Source: Planctomycetota bacterium (GTDB lineage Bacteria > Planctomycetota > Phycisphaerae > Sedimentisphaerales > Anaerobacaceae). From it: a stretch of 45,000 nucleotides of DNA. Positions within the stretch are counted from its first letter, which is position 1. Each line of letters opens with the position of its first letter. Below are positions 8,643-18,131 of this stretch, in pieces. The notes beneath the pieces are model-generated. The model was not told where the DNA came from and made no database searches. It saw only the letters and a list, made by a program, of their open reading frames with translations. Both the position numbers and the translations under genes were made by a program. The stretch is taken from contig VRUL01000034.1 of the NCBI GenBank assembly GCA_019456145.1, positions 1 to 45,000 of the forward strand. Reading direction: 5' to 3'.

Positions 8643-9974
8643 CTACAGCGTCCAGCCTTTGCGGTATTTATCACGTCTGATGAATCGTTCCGCTTCCGTG
8701 TTGTTGGTGATCTTGAGGTTTTTCGCGTCCCATTGCAGTTTTTCGCCTGCACGATATGCGGCGATTCCGAGGATGACTGTCTCTGTGAGCGGGCCTGCAT
8801 AGCTGAAGTTAGTGCCGGGCCTGAGTGGATCGTTGGCCTTGCATGCCTCTATCCAATCGTCCACATGGGAAGGCTTGCGCGGCATCTTAGGTCGTCTGAC
8901 GCCTTCATACTTATCTTCCGGGAATAGCTTGAAATGGCCGTAGTCGGCTATCAGCATTCCTTTAGAGCCGACGAAAAGTGTCGCTTCCGGCCAGTCCGGC
9001 ATATTGTGCTCTTTCTGCAACGGTGGACGCTTACCGGCGTTGCCGTCGTACCATGTCAGATGAACAGGCGGCAGGTCGCCTCTTGCGCCGAAGGTCCATT
9101 TGCTTATCATCCAGCCCGGTGCGCTTTCGGCGTGAGCGGGTTTCGCGCTGTGCGCCTCTGCCGTAAGCGGATATTTGAGATCAAGCGCCATGAACGGCAG
9201 GTCGATCATGTGGCAGCCCATATCGCCGAGCCTGCCGTTGCCGAAATCCCACCATGAGCGCCAGCCGTCCGGGTGGTAACAGGGGTGGTAAGGACGAACT
9301 GGAGCCGGGCCCAGCCAGAGGTCCCACTTCAGATGCTTCGGTACGGGAGGATTATACTTCGGCCGGTCGCCGGGGGGCCATGCCTTATCGCACCAGCAGT
9401 GGACTTCTTTGACCTGGCCAATGATTCCGTCCTTAATCATCTTTGATACGCTACGATAGTTGTAGCCGGTGTGAGCCGCATTTCCCATTTGCGTTGCCAC
9501 ACCTGTTTCTTTTGCTATTCTGGTTGCCAGCCGGATCTCAGTGATGTTCTGGCCAAGCGGCTTCTCGCAGTAGACGTGCTTGCCCATTTTCATGGCCATC
9601 ACACTGGCTGGGATATGTACATGGTCGGGCGTAGCGACCACAACCGCATCGATGTTCTTGGTTTCCTTATCGAGCATTCTGCGGTAATCGCTGTATTTCT
9701 TTGCCTCGGAGAACATCTTAAAAGCCTCGGCCGCGTGTTTCGTGTCAACGTCGCAAATAGCGACAATATTCTCGCTCATGACATTCCTGACATCATCGAA
9801 TCCTTTGCCGCCAACACCGATACAAACAATATTGAGCTTTTCGCTCGGCGGTGTCTTGCCGGGGCCGCCCAGCACATGCCGCGGAACAATCGTAAACGCA
9901 GTCACTGACGCTGCAGCACTTATAAACTCACGCCTTGTAATTCTTGATTTGCAGTTTGTTTTGTGGTTCTGCAT
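8643..9974 (-). CDS. Tat-exported Gfo/Idh/MocA family oxidoreductase
   Basis: 443 aa, first gene of the minus-strand operon reaching to 4858. AAGGAA precedes the ATG at 9974. The N-terminus has a Tat signal (ITRREFISAAAS). The Rossmann motif is CIGVGGKGFDDV and the catalytic EKP is intact (VYCEKPLGQ). The C-terminal domain has WDLWLGPAPVRPYHP and GNGRLGDMGCHMIDLP, typical of the large planctomycete Gfo/Idh subgroup linked with carbohydrate degradation. It probably oxidises or epimerises a sugar in the periplasm for the DUF1080 protein encoded downstream. Confidence 0.9.
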   Translation of the reverse strand: MQNHKTNCKSRITRREFISAAASVTAFTIVPRHVLGGPGKTPPSEKLNIVCIGVGGKGFDDVRNVMSENIVAICDVDTKHAAEAFKMFSEAKKYSDYRRMLDKETKNIDAVVVATPDHVHIPASVMAMKMGKHVYCEKPLGQNITEIRLATRIAKETGVATQMGNAAHTGYNYRSVSKMIKDGIIGQVKEVHCWCDKAWPPGDRPKYNPPVPKHLKWDLWLGPAPVRPYHPCYHPDGWRSWWDFGNGRLGDMGCHMIDLPFMALDLKYPLTAEAHSAKPAHAESAPGWMISKWTFGARGDLPPVHLTWYDGNAGKRPPLQKEHNMPDWPEATLFVGSKGMLIADYGHFKLFPEDKYEGVRRPKMPRKPSHVDDWIEACKANDPLRPGTNFSYAGPLTETVILGIAAYRAGEKLQWDAKNLKITNNTEAERFIRRDKYRKGWTL

Positions 9975-10225
9975 ATTCGAATTCCTTTTTTTGTGTAACC
10001 GTTCTTGACATTGGCAAACTCATACTCGGCCTTGTCCTCGGCGGCCCCTGCGGAAGGGGTTCCCAAGAAGACGGTTACAACTTGGGCCATCGCAAAAGAG
10101 GATGGAAAATACCGCGGGGCGTTCCGAGCAATGATAACATTCATCACAGAATCCTTCCCTCTGGATTTTCCAACATTTACCATATGATTTCTACCGGCTC
10201 CACCGCAGAGCCATTATGGCGCTAG

Positions 10226-10852
10226 TATAGCACCCTCCACACGAAATTCAAGTCAAAAACTGCATGCTCCGCGCTTGGAGCGGGTACATGAACTCACATC
10301 GGCTGCGTAGGATTGCGAACGTCAAGTGAAGAATCCGGGCTGAAGGGAGTGACAGTTAATCACTCCAGCAGGAGATTCGAACCGGCGTGTACAAGGCTGG
10401 TGTCAATGTGTTAAAAGCTGGAGTTGTGAGCGAACACCTATGAAGAGCTCAAAGTCAAATAATAAAAGCTCTGTTGCCACAATTTTTGTCGAGGTATCCG
10501 CGTTACGACATATCAGCTGACATTAATATATGACCTGGCAAAGGTGAATAGGTCTTTGAAACCGATTTTTTACTATATTTTTTTAAAAATCGCATTATTC
10601 GACAAAAATCTAATGTTTGATGCTTTCATAGCTCACAGAGTTTGTCATCTTTAGTGTCAAAGTGGAGACATGAATTTATCGAAGTAAACTGATGTTTTGC
10701 TATTCATGGGAAAGGTAATTTGATTCAAAATGCCCCCACTTATCACAGCAGGAATGTTATTGCTTTTTCCTTGTCAGAAAACTGTTAATTAAGGTAAAAT
10801 GTCAGTTGTACGTTTTACAATAGCTAACTGTTGATAAACAAATAAGTAATTT
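10226..10852. other. Gene-free stretch with a structured, repeat-bearing segment
   Basis: No coding frame is convincing. At 10346-10366 there is a perfect 7-bp hairpin (GGAGTGA, 7-nt loop, TCACTCC), followed by CCAGCAGGAG, GGCTGGTG and AGCTGGAG, which can pair with one another. At about 10434-10455 the sequence AACACCTATGAAGAGCTC resembles GACACCTATAAAGATCTC at 394-411, both followed by AAAGTCA. This may be a relic of a structured RNA or mobile element. The rest, from 10460, is AT-rich and probably holds the promoter of the protease operon. Confidence 0.4.
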
Positions 10853-12418
10853 ATGGGAGAAGCACTTATTGAAATGATGTCTAATCCAACAAAACAACTT
10901 AACTATTTTGCGCAGTACCGGACAATGCGTTATCTAAAGTGGACATTGATGGTTGCAGTTGTGACATTGGTAGGCTCAAGCGGCGGGGATGTATCACAAA
11001 CAGCCAAACAACAGGGCCTTGAAAAATCAGTGGTTATGATTCGAAGCGCCAGGCAGGACTTCAACTATACCACTCCCTGGAAGCAGACTGCCATGAGTCA
11101 AAGCATAGGCTCAGGATTAGTCATAGCAGGCAAAAGAATCCTTACTAACGCCCACAACGTCAGCAACTACAAATATCTTGAACTTAGAAAAGAGAATGTC
11201 GCGAAACGTTATCCGGGAAGGGTCGCGTTTATCGGCCATGATTGTGACCTTGCAATACTGACTGTCGATGACGAAAGCTTTTTTGATGACACAATCCCGC
11301 TCAAACTGGCAGGAATTCCAAAGGTAAATACAACGGTTTCGACATACGGTTTTCCGATAGGCGGTAGTCGGATTTCAGTCACCGAGGGAGTGGTTTCCCG
11401 CATAGAGATGGACATTTATGTCCACAGTGGAGCTGATTCGCACCTGGTCATACAAACTGACGCAGCCATCAACCCCGGCAACAGTGGTGGCCCGGTCATG
11501 CAAAATGGTAAAACAGTTGGAGTGGCCTTTCAGGGGCTGCGACAAGCTGAAAGTATCGGCTACTTAATTCCTACAACAGTCATCAGGCACTTTTTATCTG
11601 ATATCCAAGATGGCAGGTATGACGGCTTCGGATCGTTAGGTGTCGGCCTGTTTCCTGGTCTGCACAACGTAAGTTACAAGGATTACCTCAAAGTTCCGCT
11701 ACAAGCAGACGGCATAGTAGTAATTTCTACGATGATGCATAGTTCGGTCGAATCAATACTACGACCAGGAGATGTAATCACACAAATCGATGATTATAAC
11801 ATTGATAATGATGGTATGGTGCAGATATACGGTCTAACATTGTATCTGTCCGAGGTTGTTGAGACTAAGCAGATCGGCGAAACGGTAAAGCTGACTTTCT
11901 ATCGCCAGAGCAAACAAATGAAAGAAACTGCAATGGTGGCATTGAATAGACCTATTCTCGAGTACGCACGCCAATATGAGCTCCCGCCGCGATATGTGTG
12001 CTTTGCCGGGCTGACATTTGTTCCGGTGACACGAAACTACCTGGAAACCTGGGGACGCGATTGGCTGACCGATATACCCTTCTATCTGCGATACATGTTC
12101 CACAATTCGACGCAGCTCAATACCGACAGGCAGCGTAAAGAGTACGTGGCTCTTGCCGAAATTATGCCCGATCAGGTCAACTCGTATGCCAGCGATTTTG
12201 AGGACAAGCCGGTTGAGAGTATAAACGGCACCGCAATCCACAGCCTTGATGACGTTTACAATGCCTTTAAGCAACCTATTGATGATTTTCACATCATAAA
12301 GTTTATGGGCAATGACCGCCCACTAACCATTGACGCACAAAAGGCCCAGCTCAGAAAGCAACAAATACTGAATAAATACCACATACCTGCCGAGACTCGC
12401 CTGGAGAAAAAGTTATGA
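10853..12418 (+). CDS. Deg/HtrA-type S1C serine protease with PDZ domains
   Basis: 521 aa if started at 10853. A hydrophobic export segment begins at the Met at 10925 (MRYLKWTLMVAVVTLVGSS), so the true start may be 10853, 10874 or 10925; none has an ideal ribosome site. The trypsin-like domain has a complete triad: His101 (TNAHNV), Asp132 (CDLAIL) and Ser211 (GNSGGP). A PDZ domain follows (LQADGIVVISTMMHSS ... RPGDVITQIDDYNID). The C-terminal part (YVCFAGLTFVPVTRNYLETW, then FEDKPVESINGTAIHSLDDV) recalls the second PDZ region of plant Deg9-type proteases. The gene overlaps the next start (ATGA at 12415-12418). Expected role: extracytoplasmic protein quality control or regulated proteolysis. 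Confidence 0.88.
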   Translation: MGEALIEMMSNPTKQLNYFAQYRTMRYLKWTLMVAVVTLVGSSGGDVSQTAKQQGLEKSVVMIRSARQDFNYTTPWKQTAMSQSIGSGLVIAGKRILTNAHNVSNYKYLELRKENVAKRYPGRVAFIGHDCDLAILTVDDESFFDDTIPLKLAGIPKVNTTVSTYGFPIGGSRISVTEGVVSRIEMDIYVHSGADSHLVIQTDAAINPGNSGGPVMQNGKTVGVAFQGLRQAESIGYLIPTTVIRHFLSDIQDGRYDGFGSLGVGLFPGLHNVSYKDYLKVPLQADGIVVISTMMHSSVESILRPGDVITQIDDYNIDNDGMVQIYGLTLYLSEVVETKQIGETVKLTFYRQSKQMKETAMVALNRPILEYARQYELPPRYVCFAGLTFVPVTRNYLETWGRDWLTDIPFYLRYMFHNSTQLNTDRQRKEYVALAEIMPDQVNSYASDFEDKPVESINGTAIHSLDDVYNAFKQPIDDFHIIKFMGNDRPLTIDAQKAQLRKQQILNKYHIPAETRLEKKL

Positions 12419-13911
12419 GAAAACAAACGGTTCTCATATTCATTTTATTAGGCGTTGTTGTCACTTTTTGTCCGCACCTAAACGCTGGTGAGAATAGTCG
12501 AGTGGATATAACCGAAGCAATGAAGCAGTCCATCGTCTACTTAAAAACATCCTTTTACGGTTACGACCAAGGCCAGCCATGGGAGCACAAAAATCTCTCA
12601 GAAAATTGGGCATGTGCTTGCGCCGTTGGTGAATACGAAGTGCTTACGACAGCCTGGAACGTAGCAAATATAGCCTCCATAAAGGCCCTGAGATATGGTC
12701 AAAACGGCTTTGTTAATGCGAAAATCAAAATCATCGACTACGAAAGCAATCTTTGCCTGATCGAGCTCGATCGTAACTCAATTAGCAAGCCTTTGAATCC
12801 CCTTGTGTTCACTGAAGATTACCAGAAAGGGGCCGGGGTCAATCTCTACTGGCTTTCATCAGGTAACCATTTGTATAGCGGACGAGGTTACCTTGACCAC
12901 ACAAGGATTGAAAAGACAAATATTTCATATGAAAAACGCCTCCTTTATGTAGTTACCAACACATCCCACCGGACGAGTATAGGACAGGTTTACTGTGTCG
13001 GTTCAGAACCAATTGGCATAGCCTGCTGGTCAAACAATAACAAAGAGGCAAGACTTATCCCCGCAGAGATAATTAACAAGTTTTTAGCTGAAGTAGTTGA
13101 TGGCAATTATGAGGGCTTCGGAGCAGTGGGCTTTGAAATTTCCAGGCTGCTTGATCCGGTTATGCGTTCTTTTCTGAAGATGCCCCCATCTCTCAAAACC
13201 GGCGTCTATGTAAGCGATGTTTATAACGTGGGCAGCGGCAGCGATGTCCTCAAAACCTCTGACGTTATATTAGCAATTGATCGCAACACTCTTAATTCCT
13301 ATGGCCGATTCACGCACCCTAAATACGGGCGATTATTCTTCAATCACCTTATTACAAGCAAAGCAGTTGGCGATACTGTTGTGTTCGAACTTTGGCGCGA
13401 TGGGGAAAAAATACAACTTCAATCTAAGGTTAAAAACTTCAAGGCCTCCGAAATGCTCGTGCCATATCACGAGTACGACCAACAACCGGAATATATTATT
13501 ACAGGCGGATTCGTTCTACAAAAACTCACCCGTGAGTACCTGATCCAATGGGGCGACGATTGGGTCGGGAAAGTCTCGCCCCACCTGTATCATTATTATC
13601 GTGATCTTGCCTTTAAACCTACTGACGAACGCAAAGACATTGTGATATTAAGCTATGTCCTGCCGGCTAATATCAACCTCGGTTACAAAGACCTCAGACA
13701 AATAATCGTCAAAAAGTTCAATGGGATGACGATACGTTCCATAGCAGATATCCTGGTAGCACAGAAACTGAATCCGGACTCAAAATATGATGTGATCGAA
13801 TTTGAACTGGACAATCCTGTGGTTGTCATTGACCGTAATCAATTGCCCGCAGCCAATATGCTCATCAGCAGGAACTACGGCATACGTAAACTTGTAAATA
13901 TTAATCAGTAA
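12415..13911 (+). CDS. Deg/HtrA-like pseudoprotease, paralogue of the upstream gene
   Basis: 498 aa, translationally coupled to the preceding gene by a 4-nt ATGA overlap. A signal peptide runs to about HLNAGE. It can be aligned along its whole length with the upstream protease, but the triad is broken: His is replaced by Trp81 (LTTAWNVAN), Asp by Asn112 (ESNLCLIEL), and the GNSGGP loop reads RTSIGQV, where Ser188 may remain. The PDZ regions are kept (GVYVSDVYNVGSGSDVLKTS; EYIITGGFVLQKLTREYLIQW). It is therefore likely a non-catalytic partner, regulator or substrate adaptor of the active protease, possibly in mixed oligomers. No function has been shown. Confidence 0.85.
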   Translation: MRKQTVLIFILLGVVVTFCPHLNAGENSRVDITEAMKQSIVYLKTSFYGYDQGQPWEHKNLSENWACACAVGEYEVLTTAWNVANIASIKALRYGQNGFVNAKIKIIDYESNLCLIELDRNSISKPLNPLVFTEDYQKGAGVNLYWLSSGNHLYSGRGYLDHTRIEKTNISYEKRLLYVVTNTSHRTSIGQVYCVGSEPIGIACWSNNNKEARLIPAEIINKFLAEVVDGNYEGFGAVGFEISRLLDPVMRSFLKMPPSLKTGVYVSDVYNVGSGSDVLKTSDVILAIDRNTLNSYGRFTHPKYGRLFFNHLITSKAVGDTVVFELWRDGEKIQLQSKVKNFKASEMLVPYHEYDQQPEYIITGGFVLQKLTREYLIQWGDDWVGKVSPHLYHYYRDLAFKPTDERKDIVILSYVLPANINLGYKDLRQIIVKKFNGMTIRSIADILVAQKLNPDSKYDVIEFELDNPVVVIDRNQLPAANMLISRNYGIRKLVNINQ

Positions 13912-14011
13912 GGTGATTCACGAAAATTCATCAGTCGCCTGATGTGAGTTGACAAACAGCGCGGACAAGGCAGGTCTGTCGGCGCCGTCGAATCTTGGTA
14001 AGGATATTATG

Positions 14012-15559
14012 ATGGATTACCTCGCGGGAATTGACTTGGGATCAACGAGTCTCAAGGTGATTATATACGACCTTGAGGGCAACGCCGTATCCGGGGCCAA
14101 CCGCCCCACCGAACGTTTCAATCCGTACCCTGAACATCCGGACTGGGCCATCTGGAAGCCGGAACAGATTTGGGGCGGCGTGTGTGAGTCGCTCAAAGAA
14201 GCAATCGGCCAAATCGATGAGCCTGCAGATATCAAAGGCGTCGCGGTGACAGGTATGGGTATGGACGGCGTGCCGATTGGCGCCGATGGCAACTGGCTGT
14301 ATCCGTTCATAAGCTGGCACTGCCCGCGGACAGAACCGCAGTATCGCTGGTGGATGGAGCACATCGGACCCGAAAAGCAATTTGAAGTCGGTGGCAATCA
14401 GATTTGGGTTTTCAATACGGCCCTGCGATTGCTGTGGATGAAGGAGAATGAGCCGGAAATCCTGGCCAAAACGGACAAATGGCTTTTGATAGAGGATTTC
14501 ATTAACTTCATGCTCTCCGGCAAGTACGGCACCGATCACAGTATGGCCTCGACCACGCTTCTCTTTGACCAGCGAAAACGTGTGTGGTCGGACGAATTAA
14601 TTGAGATATCTGGGATTGACCGCAGCCTCCTTTGCGACCCACAACCCAGCGGTACGCCTCTGGGAAAGGTCCATGCCAAAGCAGCCGAAGCCACAGGACT
14701 CGCAGAGGGAACAACGGTTGTGTTGGGTGGACATGATTATTGTTGCGGCACGCTTCCTGTCGGAGCATTTCAGCCTGGTGTTGTGCTGGACGTCACGGGT
14801 ACATGGGAAATTGTTGTTACTGCCCTCAGCGAGCCGGTACTGACGCCCGAAGTCAGGGAAATGGGCATACCCGTCCACTCACATGTGGCCTCGCCGGATA
14901 TGTGGAGCATAATGGCAGCGGCTGTGGCAGCCGATATGTTGGAATGGTTCCGCCGAGAGTATGCCTTTGAGGAAAAGCAAAATGCCGAAAAAAACAGCGG
15001 CGACGAATGGGATCAACTGATGAAACTCGCCCAGGCGTCACCACCCGGTGCTAATGGTGTAATGTTCCTGCCGCACATGTCAGGAAGCCACTGTCCAGTT
15101 GTGGACCATCAGTCCATGGGGGCCTTCGTGGGGCTGCGCAATATCGTGACCAGAGGTGATATGCTCAGGGCGGTTATTGAGGGGCTGGATTATCAGTTCG
15201 TGCAGATAGTCCGGGGACTGGAGAAATCGCTCGGCACCAAACCTCAAAAGTTTGTAGCAATCGGCGGCGCTACCAAAAACCAGTTCTGGATGCAGAACAA
15301 GGCCGACATGATAGGTAAATCCATCGAGACGCCCGAAATCGAAGAGCCAACCCCTCTCGGCGCCGCAATCCTGGCAGGAATCGGTGTCGGCCTGTACGAA
15401 AACGTGCAGGATGCTTATGAGAAAGTGTACAAACCAGGTAAGGTTTATCAGCCGAACCTGGAATTGACGAAAAAATATCATAAGTGGTTTAAGACTTTCG
15501 AGGCGATTTATCCGTCGCTGAAGGACTTAAACGCCCGACTGCACGGTCAGCCGACGTAA
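14012..15559 (+). CDS. FGGY-family carbohydrate kinase (xylulokinase-like)
   Basis: 515 aa. The start at 14012 is chosen because AAGGA ends 7 nt upstream; the ATG at 14009 is close behind and a TTG at 13949 has no support. The N-terminal phosphate-binding segment is GIDLGSTSLKVIIYD. The second FGGY domain has VVLGGHDYCCG with the likely catalytic Asp, VTGTWE, and the ATP-site GGATKNQFWMQNKADMIG near the C-terminus. It phosphorylates a ketose or polyol using ATP. The nearby dehydrogenase and SDR suggest a polyol or sugar-acid route. The exact sugar cannot be deduced. It converges with the lipoprotein gene ending at 15600. Confidence 0.87.
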   Translation: MDYLAGIDLGSTSLKVIIYDLEGNAVSGANRPTERFNPYPEHPDWAIWKPEQIWGGVCESLKEAIGQIDEPADIKGVAVTGMGMDGVPIGADGNWLYPFISWHCPRTEPQYRWWMEHIGPEKQFEVGGNQIWVFNTALRLLWMKENEPEILAKTDKWLLIEDFINFMLSGKYGTDHSMASTTLLFDQRKRVWSDELIEISGIDRSLLCDPQPSGTPLGKVHAKAAEATGLAEGTTVVLGGHDYCCGTLPVGAFQPGVVLDVTGTWEIVVTALSEPVLTPEVREMGIPVHSHVASPDMWSIMAAAVAADMLEWFRREYAFEEKQNAEKNSGDEWDQLMKLAQASPPGANGVMFLPHMSGSHCPVVDHQSMGAFVGLRNIVTRGDMLRAVIEGLDYQFVQIVRGLEKSLGTKPQKFVAIGGATKNQFWMQNKADMIGKSIETPEIEEPTPLGAAILAGIGVGLYENVQDAYEKVYKPGKVYQPNLELTKKYHKWFKTFEAIYPSLKDLNARLHGQPT

Positions 15560-15599
15560 TCAGCGTCTGGCCGCTTCTACTCTTACTATCTTGCACCGA

Positions 15600-16694
15600 C
15601 TATTTTAGTTTTACAACCGAGAGCGTATAAGGCTTGTCCCAGGTTGTGTTGACCACGCCTTCAAAGGGCCAGTCCATATTGGAAATAATGACCTCATCGC
15701 CGCGAAGGATGGCTTCGCAGGGCTGGTCGATTCCACCGTCGGCGCCGTCGGTGTCACCGTTCATGGCGATTGTTTCGACGGAACCGTCGGGGTAAACGAT
15801 TTGTATGGCGTTATTGATCATATCTGCAACGAGAATTCTGTCCGTCTTGAGATCGCAAAACAGGCCGTCGGCACATTTCATCTTCGGATCTTTGGCGAAA
15901 ATCGTATTGGACTTCACATTGTCCTGGTTGTCAAAGGCAATTTTGTGGATGGTCCCATCGGCGAAGTTGCCGCAATAGAGGTTGCCCTTTGAATCAAAGC
16001 AAAGACCATCGGCGCCGTAGCCGATAGTCTCGTGGAACGATTTAATCGTAGTAATCAAGTGCGGGTCATCCTTGAGCGGGGTTTTAAGCTCAATGCCTTC
16101 GGCGCCGATCTTGAAGCGGAAAATACCGCTGATTAAAGGCTTTGAATCCGGCACAAGGATCGTTTCACTTACATACACGTAATCACCTTTAATGGCTACT
16201 GCATTGGCAACATTCATGCCGGATACAACCGTGACCGCCTCCTGCGGCTTACCATCCTTGATGACAATGCGCATCACGCGCGACGTCTGCGGTGTTTCGG
16301 GGCTGAATTGGTTATCCGCATAGTACAGGTCGCCGGACGGCGCAAGGCAGATACCCATAGGGCCGGCTTTCCCGGTTTTGGGGTGTGGCGGTGCAACGAA
16401 GAACTTAGAAACTTTATTGTCGGCTGAGATCTTCATAATAAATGCGCCGGCATTAGGGTCATTGTAATTCGGCACGGACAGAACGAAGCTGCCGTCAGGC
16501 AGCAGAGCCATCCCATCCGGTGTATTACAGTAATCCGGCAGTTCGACAAGTAGCTCGGCCTTTCTCAAGCCCGATGCCCTTTTTACCTCACTTTTCCCGG
16601 TCGGCTCATCTTCCTTCTTGGTACAGCTTGTAACAAAAAGACCACAAAGTACAGCCAACACAATACTCGCCCTTACAAATTGTTTTTTTGACAT
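15600..16694 (-). CDS. NHL/SMP-30-like beta-propeller lipoprotein
   Basis: 364 aa from the ATG at 16694; GGGAGAA lies 6 nt upstream, so the ATGs at 16700 and 16709 are less likely. The N-terminus is a lipoprotein signal with lipobox LFVTSC. The rest is a repeated propeller: DGMALLPDGSFVLSVPNY, GICLAPSGDLYYADNQF, GLCFDSKGNLYCGNFADG, GLFCDLKTDRILVADMINN. This pattern belongs to the SMP-30/gluconolactonase/NHL-like group. It could be a lactonase-like enzyme or a binding protein. It follows the glycerol-dehydrogenase-like gene by 31 nt, so the two are probably co-transcribed. Confidence 0.78.
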   Translation of the reverse strand: MSKKQFVRASIVLAVLCGLFVTSCTKKEDEPTGKSEVKRASGLRKAELLVELPDYCNTPDGMALLPDGSFVLSVPNYNDPNAGAFIMKISADNKVSKFFVAPPHPKTGKAGPMGICLAPSGDLYYADNQFSPETPQTSRVMRIVIKDGKPQEAVTVVSGMNVANAVAIKGDYVYVSETILVPDSKPLISGIFRFKIGAEGIELKTPLKDDPHLITTIKSFHETIGYGADGLCFDSKGNLYCGNFADGTIHKIAFDNQDNVKSNTIFAKDPKMKCADGLFCDLKTDRILVADMINNAIQIVYPDGSVETIAMNGDTDGADGGIDQPCEAILRGDEVIISNMDWPFEGVVNTTWDKPYTLSVVKLK

Positions 16695-16725
16695 GATCAT
16701 TTCTCCCATAAAACCTGATTTAAGT

Positions 16726-17838
16726 TCAAATAACTCCTACCATTCTCTTGCGTTCGGTACCTAAGGCATCAGCCGCTATCATTGCATCCACGACTGCTTC
16801 CGACGTTATCTTGAAACAATGACTTCCACATAAGGACCCTTCACCGGCGCAAACATCGCCGATGCTCTTGAGCCGTTCGCGGGCGACGTCTTTAAGGCCG
16901 ATGTCTTCGAATGTTACAGGCAGGCCAACGACAACTTCGAAGTCCACGGCTTCATACACTTCATCCATCGACACCGCCTTGTCTAAGCAGAGTTGGCTGA
17001 TTACGCCAAAGCCCACTTCTTCACCATGCATGAGGCCGCGGCATTCGGGAAACGAAGGCAGGCAGTTGGCGATCATATGGGCCGTTGCCAGTCCCCCGCT
17101 TTCAAAGCCGAGACCCGAATGTAGGATATTGGCTTCAATTACCTTCTCTACCGACGGTGTCAACGCGCCCTTCTCGACCGCCCGTTTTGCTTCGACGCCA
17201 TGCTCCAGCAGCGTTATGTAACCCAATTCCGCGATTGCCATAGCGGCCATCGTCGAGACACCACCAGCCAGGTTGCCGGCTCCGGTCTGAAGCGCAACCT
17301 TCGCTTCCACCCAGGTGGCCAGTGCATCGCCCATCCCGGCCACCAACGACTTGACCGGTGCCCGCGAGATCACGAGTGAATCCACCAGAACCAGGTCCGG
17401 ATTGAAAGGCCAACAGTCGAAATGCGTACAATTCCCATCGTCGTCATACCATACACTTGCCGCACTAGTGGGCGAATCATTCGACGCGATGGTAGGACAT
17501 GTAACAATCCGTATCCCGGTCTCAATCGCCGCGGCCTTTGCAGTATCCAACGTCTTTCCGCCCCCAACGCCCACTGCAATGTCGGCACCCGTCTCCTTGA
17601 TGATTCCAACCACGCGATCCACCTCTTTGCGCGTGCAGTCACCCTGGAAACCAACATCGACCGGTTCAAGCCCCTCTCCGGCCAGGCTGTCCAGCAGCGT
17701 TTTTCCGACGATGCCCTTAACAGTCGCGTCCCAAAGGACTAACGGTTTTTTTCCAAGTATCTTGAAGTATTTGCCGGCCTCGGACAGAGCGTTTCTGCCC
17801 TGAACGTATTTCCTGGGGGCGATTAATATACTGTGCAT
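16726..17838 (-). CDS. Glycerol dehydrogenase-like metal-dependent alcohol dehydrogenase
   Basis: 370 aa with a strong AGGAGG 6 nt before the ATG at 17838. It is the GldA branch of iron-containing alcohol dehydrogenases: NAD-binding IAVGVGGGKTLDTAK (about 87-101), PTIASNDSPTSA (115-126) and three metal ligands at the family positions, Asp171 (GMGDALATWVEA), His254 (LATAHMIAN) and His271 (MHGEEVGFG). It oxidises glycerol or a related polyol to a ketone with NAD+, using zinc or iron. Neighbours (FGGY kinase, SDR) suggest a different polyol as the physiological substrate. The name gldA is withheld because the substrate is not proven. Confidence 0.87.
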   Translation of the reverse strand: MHSILIAPRKYVQGRNALSEAGKYFKILGKKPLVLWDATVKGIVGKTLLDSLAGEGLEPVDVGFQGDCTRKEVDRVVGIIKETGADIAVGVGGGKTLDTAKAAAIETGIRIVTCPTIASNDSPTSAASVWYDDDGNCTHFDCWPFNPDLVLVDSLVISRAPVKSLVAGMGDALATWVEAKVALQTGAGNLAGGVSTMAAMAIAELGYITLLEHGVEAKRAVEKGALTPSVEKVIEANILHSGLGFESGGLATAHMIANCLPSFPECRGLMHGEEVGFGVISQLCLDKAVSMDEVYEAVDFEVVVGLPVTFEDIGLKDVARERLKSIGDVCAGEGSLCGSHCFKITSEAVVDAMIAADALGTERKRMVGVI

Positions 17839-18131
17839 AGTTTACCTCCTGAAATAACCAGGACAATATTCGATTCCAACCACAGATTCGTTCCCTTCGA
17901 TTATAGGCGGGAACGTCAACCATTTCAATATATCTGTCTAATGTAGAGCCATCTTATGGCAAGCAGGATAGTATATCACTATTTCTTGCAATTTCAAGAA
18001 TTCGTGCTAATCTCTTATCAGAATTATTTTCGAAATCGAACATGTGGCGTTTTGATGCTCTACGGGTCAGGACGCCGCAAATAGTAATGGGTTATGATTT
18101 GTTCCAGAACCATAGAGAAAGAGTATGATTT

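Noticed and set aside
9920..10183. Small minus-strand frame of 87 codons upstream of the Gfo/Idh gene
   Set aside because: It overlaps the start of a well-supported gene, has no ribosome site and no recognisable features.
10365..10385. A tRNA T-loop-like string (GGAGATTCGAACCGG) suggesting a tRNA on the minus strand
   Set aside because: No acceptor, D or anticodon arm can be folded around it on either strand.
13930..13943. ATCAG-TCGC-CTGAT as a terminator after the pseudoprotease gene
   Set aside because: Short stem and no T-run.
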